DNA of 64,000 nucleotides from assembly GCA_947589245.1 (NCBI GenBank), contig CANQBD010000001.1, positions 36,607-100,606 on the forward strand, read 5' to 3'. Below the pieces are notes generated by a model that saw nothing but the letters and a program-made list of their open reading frames with translations, did not search any database and was not told where the DNA came from. Below, piece by piece: positions 61,381 to 64,000 of this stretch (positions are counted from its first letter, which is position 1; every line of letters starts with the position of its first letter). The DNA is from an uncultured Anaeroplasmataceae bacterium (GTDB taxonomy: Bacteria; Bacillota_I; Bacilli_A; Acholeplasmatales; Anaeroplasmataceae). The position numbers were made by a program, and so were the translations under genes.

Positions 61381-62514
61381 ATGTACAAAATAATTGATAG
61401 CTATATTGAAAAGCTGATGACTTCTAAGCCTGATATGCCCCTTTGGAATATTGAAAGTATTAAACAAGGTAAGAAGCCTGCTTGGAATTATATTGATGGC
61501 TGTATGATGGTTTCTTTATTAGAACTTTATAAAATAACAAAGGAAGAAAAATATCTAAATTTTGTTAAAAGTTTTGTTGATTATTATGTTCATGAAGATG
61601 GAACCATTTTGGGCTATGATAAGGAAAAATATTCTACAGATGATGTATCTGAAACACGCGTTTTATTTGACTTATATGAATATACTAAAGAAGAAAAATA
61701 TTCTAAAGCAATTGATTTAGTATATGAACAAATTAAAACTCATCCAAGAACTAAAGAGGGTAATTTTTGGCATAAGAAGATTTATCCTAATCAAGTATGG
61801 TTAGATGGTTTATACATGATGCAACCTTTTTATACTCGTTACGAAACAACCCGCAACAAGATGCAACATTACGATGATATAATAAAGCAATTTAAAAATG
61901 TATATAATTTAATGCGCGATCCCAAAACGGGATTATATTATCATGGTTATGATAGTGCAAAAGTAATGTTTTGGGCTGATAAAAAAACAGGGTTATCCCA
62001 AAACTTTTGGTTACGATCTTTAGGGTGGTTTACAGTTTCTTTAATCGATGTTTATGAATATATGAATGAGCAAATGTTTGATGAACATCATACTATTAAA
62101 GAGATTTTTAAAGAAACTATAGATAGCATCCTAAAGTTTCAAGATTCTGAATCTAAGATGTTCTATCAAGTTCCTAATTATCCTGAAAGAAAAGACAATT
62201 ATTTAGAAACTTCTGGTTCATCTATGATTGCGTATGCTATTTTAAAGGGAGTTAGATTAAAGGCTTTACCTGAACGGTATCGTCAAATTGGTTTAGATAT
62301 TTTTAATGGTATATGTGCTAAATATTTGACTGTAAAAGATGGTGATTTAAATCTTGGTGGTATTTGTTTAGTAGCTGGTTTAGGTCCAGATAATAATCGA
62401 AGAAGAGATGGTTCATACGAATATTATATGTCTGAACCAATTGTTGAAAATGATGCTAAGGGAGTAGGGCCATTTATTATGGCTTATACAGAAGTAAAGG
62501 CGTTAGCTAAGTAA
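61381..62514 (+). CDS. GH88/GH105 unsaturated glycuronyl hydrolase, YteR-like
   Basis: A 377-residue cytosolic enzyme with an alpha6/alpha6 barrel pattern. WLDGLYMMQPF near residue 140 holds the probable catalytic aspartate (Asp143 in Bacillus YteR), and WNYIDGCMM near residue 37 and SGSSMIAYAI near 280 fit GH105. Such enzymes remove the unsaturated galacturonyl residue left by rhamnogalacturonan or other polysaccharide lyases, with no signal peptide, so the substrate is imported oligosaccharide. AATGGAGGAAGACT precedes the ATG. It stands alone here, without a lyase or transporter gene, which is unusual. Confidence 0.88.
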   Translation: MYKIIDSYIEKLMTSKPDMPLWNIESIKQGKKPAWNYIDGCMMVSLLELYKITKEEKYLNFVKSFVDYYVHEDGTILGYDKEKYSTDDVSETRVLFDLYEYTKEEKYSKAIDLVYEQIKTHPRTKEGNFWHKKIYPNQVWLDGLYMMQPFYTRYETTRNKMQHYDDIIKQFKNVYNLMRDPKTGLYYHGYDSAKVMFWADKKTGLSQNFWLRSLGWFTVSLIDVYEYMNEQMFDEHHTIKEIFKETIDSILKFQDSESKMFYQVPNYPERKDNYLETSGSSMIAYAILKGVRLKALPERYRQIGLDIFNGICAKYLTVKDGDLNLGGICLVAGLGPDNNRRRDGSYEYYMSEPIVENDAKGVGPFIMAYTEVKALAK

Positions 62515-62519
62515 ATATT

Positions 62520-62546
62520 AAAAGCACTCCAAACAAGTGCTTTTTT
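62520..62546 (+). terminator. Terminator after the GH105-like gene
   Basis: AAAAGCACT (62520-62528) pairs with AGTGCTTTT (62536-62544) over a 7-base loop, then T residues. Confidence 0.9.
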
Positions 62547-62575
62547 AATAGTTTATTATTTATATAGGTGATATT

Positions 62576-63778
62576 GTGAACATTTTTAAAAGAATTTATT
62601 GTCGATCTTATCAATTAATACTAAGGTTGTTGTTACCTGTTTTACCTTATAGAGATCCTCTTATCATTGATAATATAGTGGATATCCCAAAGGTACTAAA
62701 AGAGCAAGGAAAGAATTGTCCTTGTCTTATTACTGATGAAAATATTTATCAATTAGGATTAACTAAATTATTAGAAGCTGCTTTAGTAAAGAATGGTTTG
62801 AATTATGCCTTGTTTAGTAAAGTGGTAATTAATCCTACGACTGATAATGTTGCTGCGGCTCTTGAATTATATAAGACACAAGGCTGTGATTGTTTGATAG
62901 CCTTTGGTGGTGGATCACCAATGGATTGTGCCAAAGGAGTTGGTGCTAGGCTCGCCAGACCTAAAAAAGATTTAACTAAGCTTAGAGGAATCTTAAAGGT
63001 TAGAAAAAAAATACCTTTATTGATAGCTATTCCAACAACTGCCGGCACAGGAAGTGAAACAACTATCGCAGCAGTGATTGTTGATAGTAAAACACGCTAT
63101 AAATATGCAATAAATGATTTTGTTTTAATTCCTAATTATGCTGTCTTAGATGCTAAAGTCACAGAAACCCTTCCACCATTAATAGTGGCAACGACAGGTA
63201 TGGATGCTTTAACCCATGCGATAGAGGCTTATATAGGAAAAAGCGGTAATAAAGAAACTCGTAAAACAGCTTTAAAGGCAATAAAGTTGATTTTTGATAA
63301 TTTAGAGAAAGCTTATTTAGAACCAGATGAAAAAACAAGAAGAAATATGTTACTTGCTGCTCATTTAGCTGGTAAGGCTTTTTCTAAAGCTTATGTTGGA
63401 AATGTTCACGCTTTAGCACATTCTTTAGGTGGCAAATATAATACTCCTCATGGATTAGCTAATGCAGTCATACTACCAATTGTTTTAAAAGCTTATGGTC
63501 CTGCAATTTATAAAAAGCTTTATAATATTGCAATGTATTGCAATTTAATTAATGGTGCTGCTTCTTATCAAGAAGCTTTTGAGACTGTAATTAATGTAAT
63601 TGAAAAGAGTAATCAAACATTTAATATTCCTAAGACATTAGATATCAAGCGTGAGGACTTAGATGAACTTTCTCATCATGCTTTTATTGAGGCTAATCCT
63701 TTATATCCGGTTCCAGTTTTGTGGGATAAGGAAAAATTTAAGGCTGTACTTAAAATAATAGGTAATATAAGTAATTAA
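62576..63778 (+). CDS. Iron-containing alcohol dehydrogenase
   Basis: A 400-residue group III alcohol dehydrogenase. The NAD(P) loop FGGGSPMDCAKG is near residue 109 and TTAGTGSET near 158; metal ligands lie in MDALTHAIEAY (Asp and His near 211) and HALAHSLGGKYNTPHG (His near 280 and 294). Members reduce aldehydes or oxidise alcohols or glycerol derivatives; the substrate is not clear. It starts with GTG at 62576 after TAGGTGATATT. It is the last gene before the rRNA operon promoter. A convincing terminator is not visible. Confidence 0.9.
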   Translation: MNIFKRIYCRSYQLILRLLLPVLPYRDPLIIDNIVDIPKVLKEQGKNCPCLITDENIYQLGLTKLLEAALVKNGLNYALFSKVVINPTTDNVAAALELYKTQGCDCLIAFGGGSPMDCAKGVGARLARPKKDLTKLRGILKVRKKIPLLIAIPTTAGTGSETTIAAVIVDSKTRYKYAINDFVLIPNYAVLDAKVTETLPPLIVATTGMDALTHAIEAYIGKSGNKETRKTALKAIKLIFDNLEKAYLEPDEKTRRNMLLAAHLAGKAFSKAYVGNVHALAHSLGGKYNTPHGLANAVILPIVLKAYGPAIYKKLYNIAMYCNLINGAASYQEAFETVINVIEKSNQTFNIPKTLDIKREDLDELSHHAFIEANPLYPVPVLWDKEKFKAVLKIIGNISN

Positions 63779-63870
63779 ATATAAAAATGGCCATAGAAGT
63801 AGCATATTATATAATAATTGTCAATTTAAATTTTACAACTTAGAAAAATGAAAAAAAGTATTTTTTCTTG

Positions 63871-63899
63871 TTGACTTTAATTTGGTTTTGTAGTATTAT
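63871..63899 (+). promoter_or_regulatory. Strong rRNA operon promoter
   Basis: TTGACT (63871-63876), exactly 17 bases, then TATTAT (63894-63899), followed by an rRNA leader. It is the closest match to the sigma-A consensus in the window and points to a 16S gene just beyond 64000. Confidence 0.85.
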
Positions 63900-63930
63900 A
63901 AACAAGGCTGTTGAAAAAGCAGTCATCTTT

Positions 63931-64000
63931 AGTCTTTGAAAACTATATATAACGGAACGAAAAGAAACAAAAGAGAGTCAAGAAACACTTTAAGGAAATA
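63931..64000 (+). promoter_or_regulatory. rRNA leader with boxA-like antitermination site (partial)
   Basis: TCTTTGAAAACT at 63933-63944 matches the boxA-like site found upstream of Firmicute 16S genes and recognised by NusB/NusE. The leader continues to the window edge without reaching 16S sequence. Confidence 0.8.

Noticed and set aside
63784-63795. ATGGCCAT palindrome after the alcohol dehydrogenase as a terminator
   Set aside because: The stem is too short and no T-run follows.
1-64000. CRISPR arrays, tRNA genes and intact insertion sequences
   Set aside because: I saw no regularly spaced repeats, cloverleaf-like gene or transposase with terminal repeats; reading by eye can miss a tRNA gene, so this is not absolute.
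1-64000. Mycoplasma-type code with TGA as tryptophan
   Set aside because: TGA ends genes at 34890, 45746 and 47699 in good context, and the large proteins use only TGG for tryptophan.

Overview
The window is an AT-rich, densely coded bacterial chromosome segment. It looks like a low-G+C Firmicute (Bacilli/Erysipelotrichia-like, probably an anaerobe of the gut type). The evidence is Firmicute gene order (cysS-mrnC...rlmB-sigH-like-rpmG-secE-nusG; rpmE-tdk; ecfA1-ecfA2-ecfT-truA; prmC-tsaC-spoIIR-GNAT), AGGAGG-type ribosome binding sites, AsnA, and paired Fe-S acyl-CoA dehydratase activase proteins. TGA is used as a stop (for example at 34890 and 47699), so this is the standard bacterial code and not the mycoplasma code. 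Nearly all genes are on the + strand. The exceptions are 11299-16024, 28002-29771 and 57438-58316.

Layout. 1-11.3 kb: mfd, a PdaA-like deacetylase, asnA, tsaD, an M3 oligopeptidase, uppP, a DUF1576 membrane protein and a PAP2 phosphatase. 11.3-16.0 kb (minus): a Crp-like regulator and a two-gene unit of activase/COG3580/COG3581 proteins, with two overlapping promoters. 16.3-18 kb: a GLUG-like beta-helix lipoprotein. 18-27.7 kb: the cysS to nusG block, interrupted by a very large P-type ATPase, then rpmE, tdk and tadA. 27.8 kb: SRP RNA. 28-33.3 kb: pepP-like, cvpA-like, an unknown membrane protein and tkt. 33.4-41 kb: a Y-family polymerase with YolD, an M6-like lipoprotein protease and a giant DUF4011-type helicase. 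41-44.7 kb: ECF transporter module and truA. 44.8-45.7 kb: frameshifted integrase. 45.9-50.9 kb: membrane-anchored uL15-like protein, LRAT-like protein, glucokinase, a transposase-derived-looking zinc-ribbon protein, a threonine-aldolase-family enzyme and an Lrp regulator. 51-57.4 kb: a heterodimeric ABC exporter and two surface proteins. 57.4-63.8 kb: an RNA m5C methyltransferase, NUDIX, prmC, tsaC, spoIIR-like, GNAT, GH105 and an Fe-ADH. The last 130 bases are the promoter and leader of an rRNA operon whose 16S gene starts beyond the window.

The genes are mostly housekeeping: translation (cysS, L33, L31, NusG, SecE, TsaD/TsaC, TruA, RlmB, TadA), repair (Mfd, Y-polymerase) and lipid-carrier recycling (UppP, PAP2). 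SpoIIR-like, PdaA-like and a divergent SigH-position sigma factor hint at a sporulation or sporulation-derived programme. The least ordinary items are the P-type ATPase with about 400 residues inserted in its M9-M10 external loop, the activase unit with an FNR-like site over its promoter, the uL15-tailed membrane protein, the SpoIIR start site folded into the preceding terminator, and a GC-rich patch inside a surface-protein gene. I did not find a CRISPR array, a tRNA gene or an intact mobile element. No single locus can be shown from sequence alone to be a new multi-gene system.
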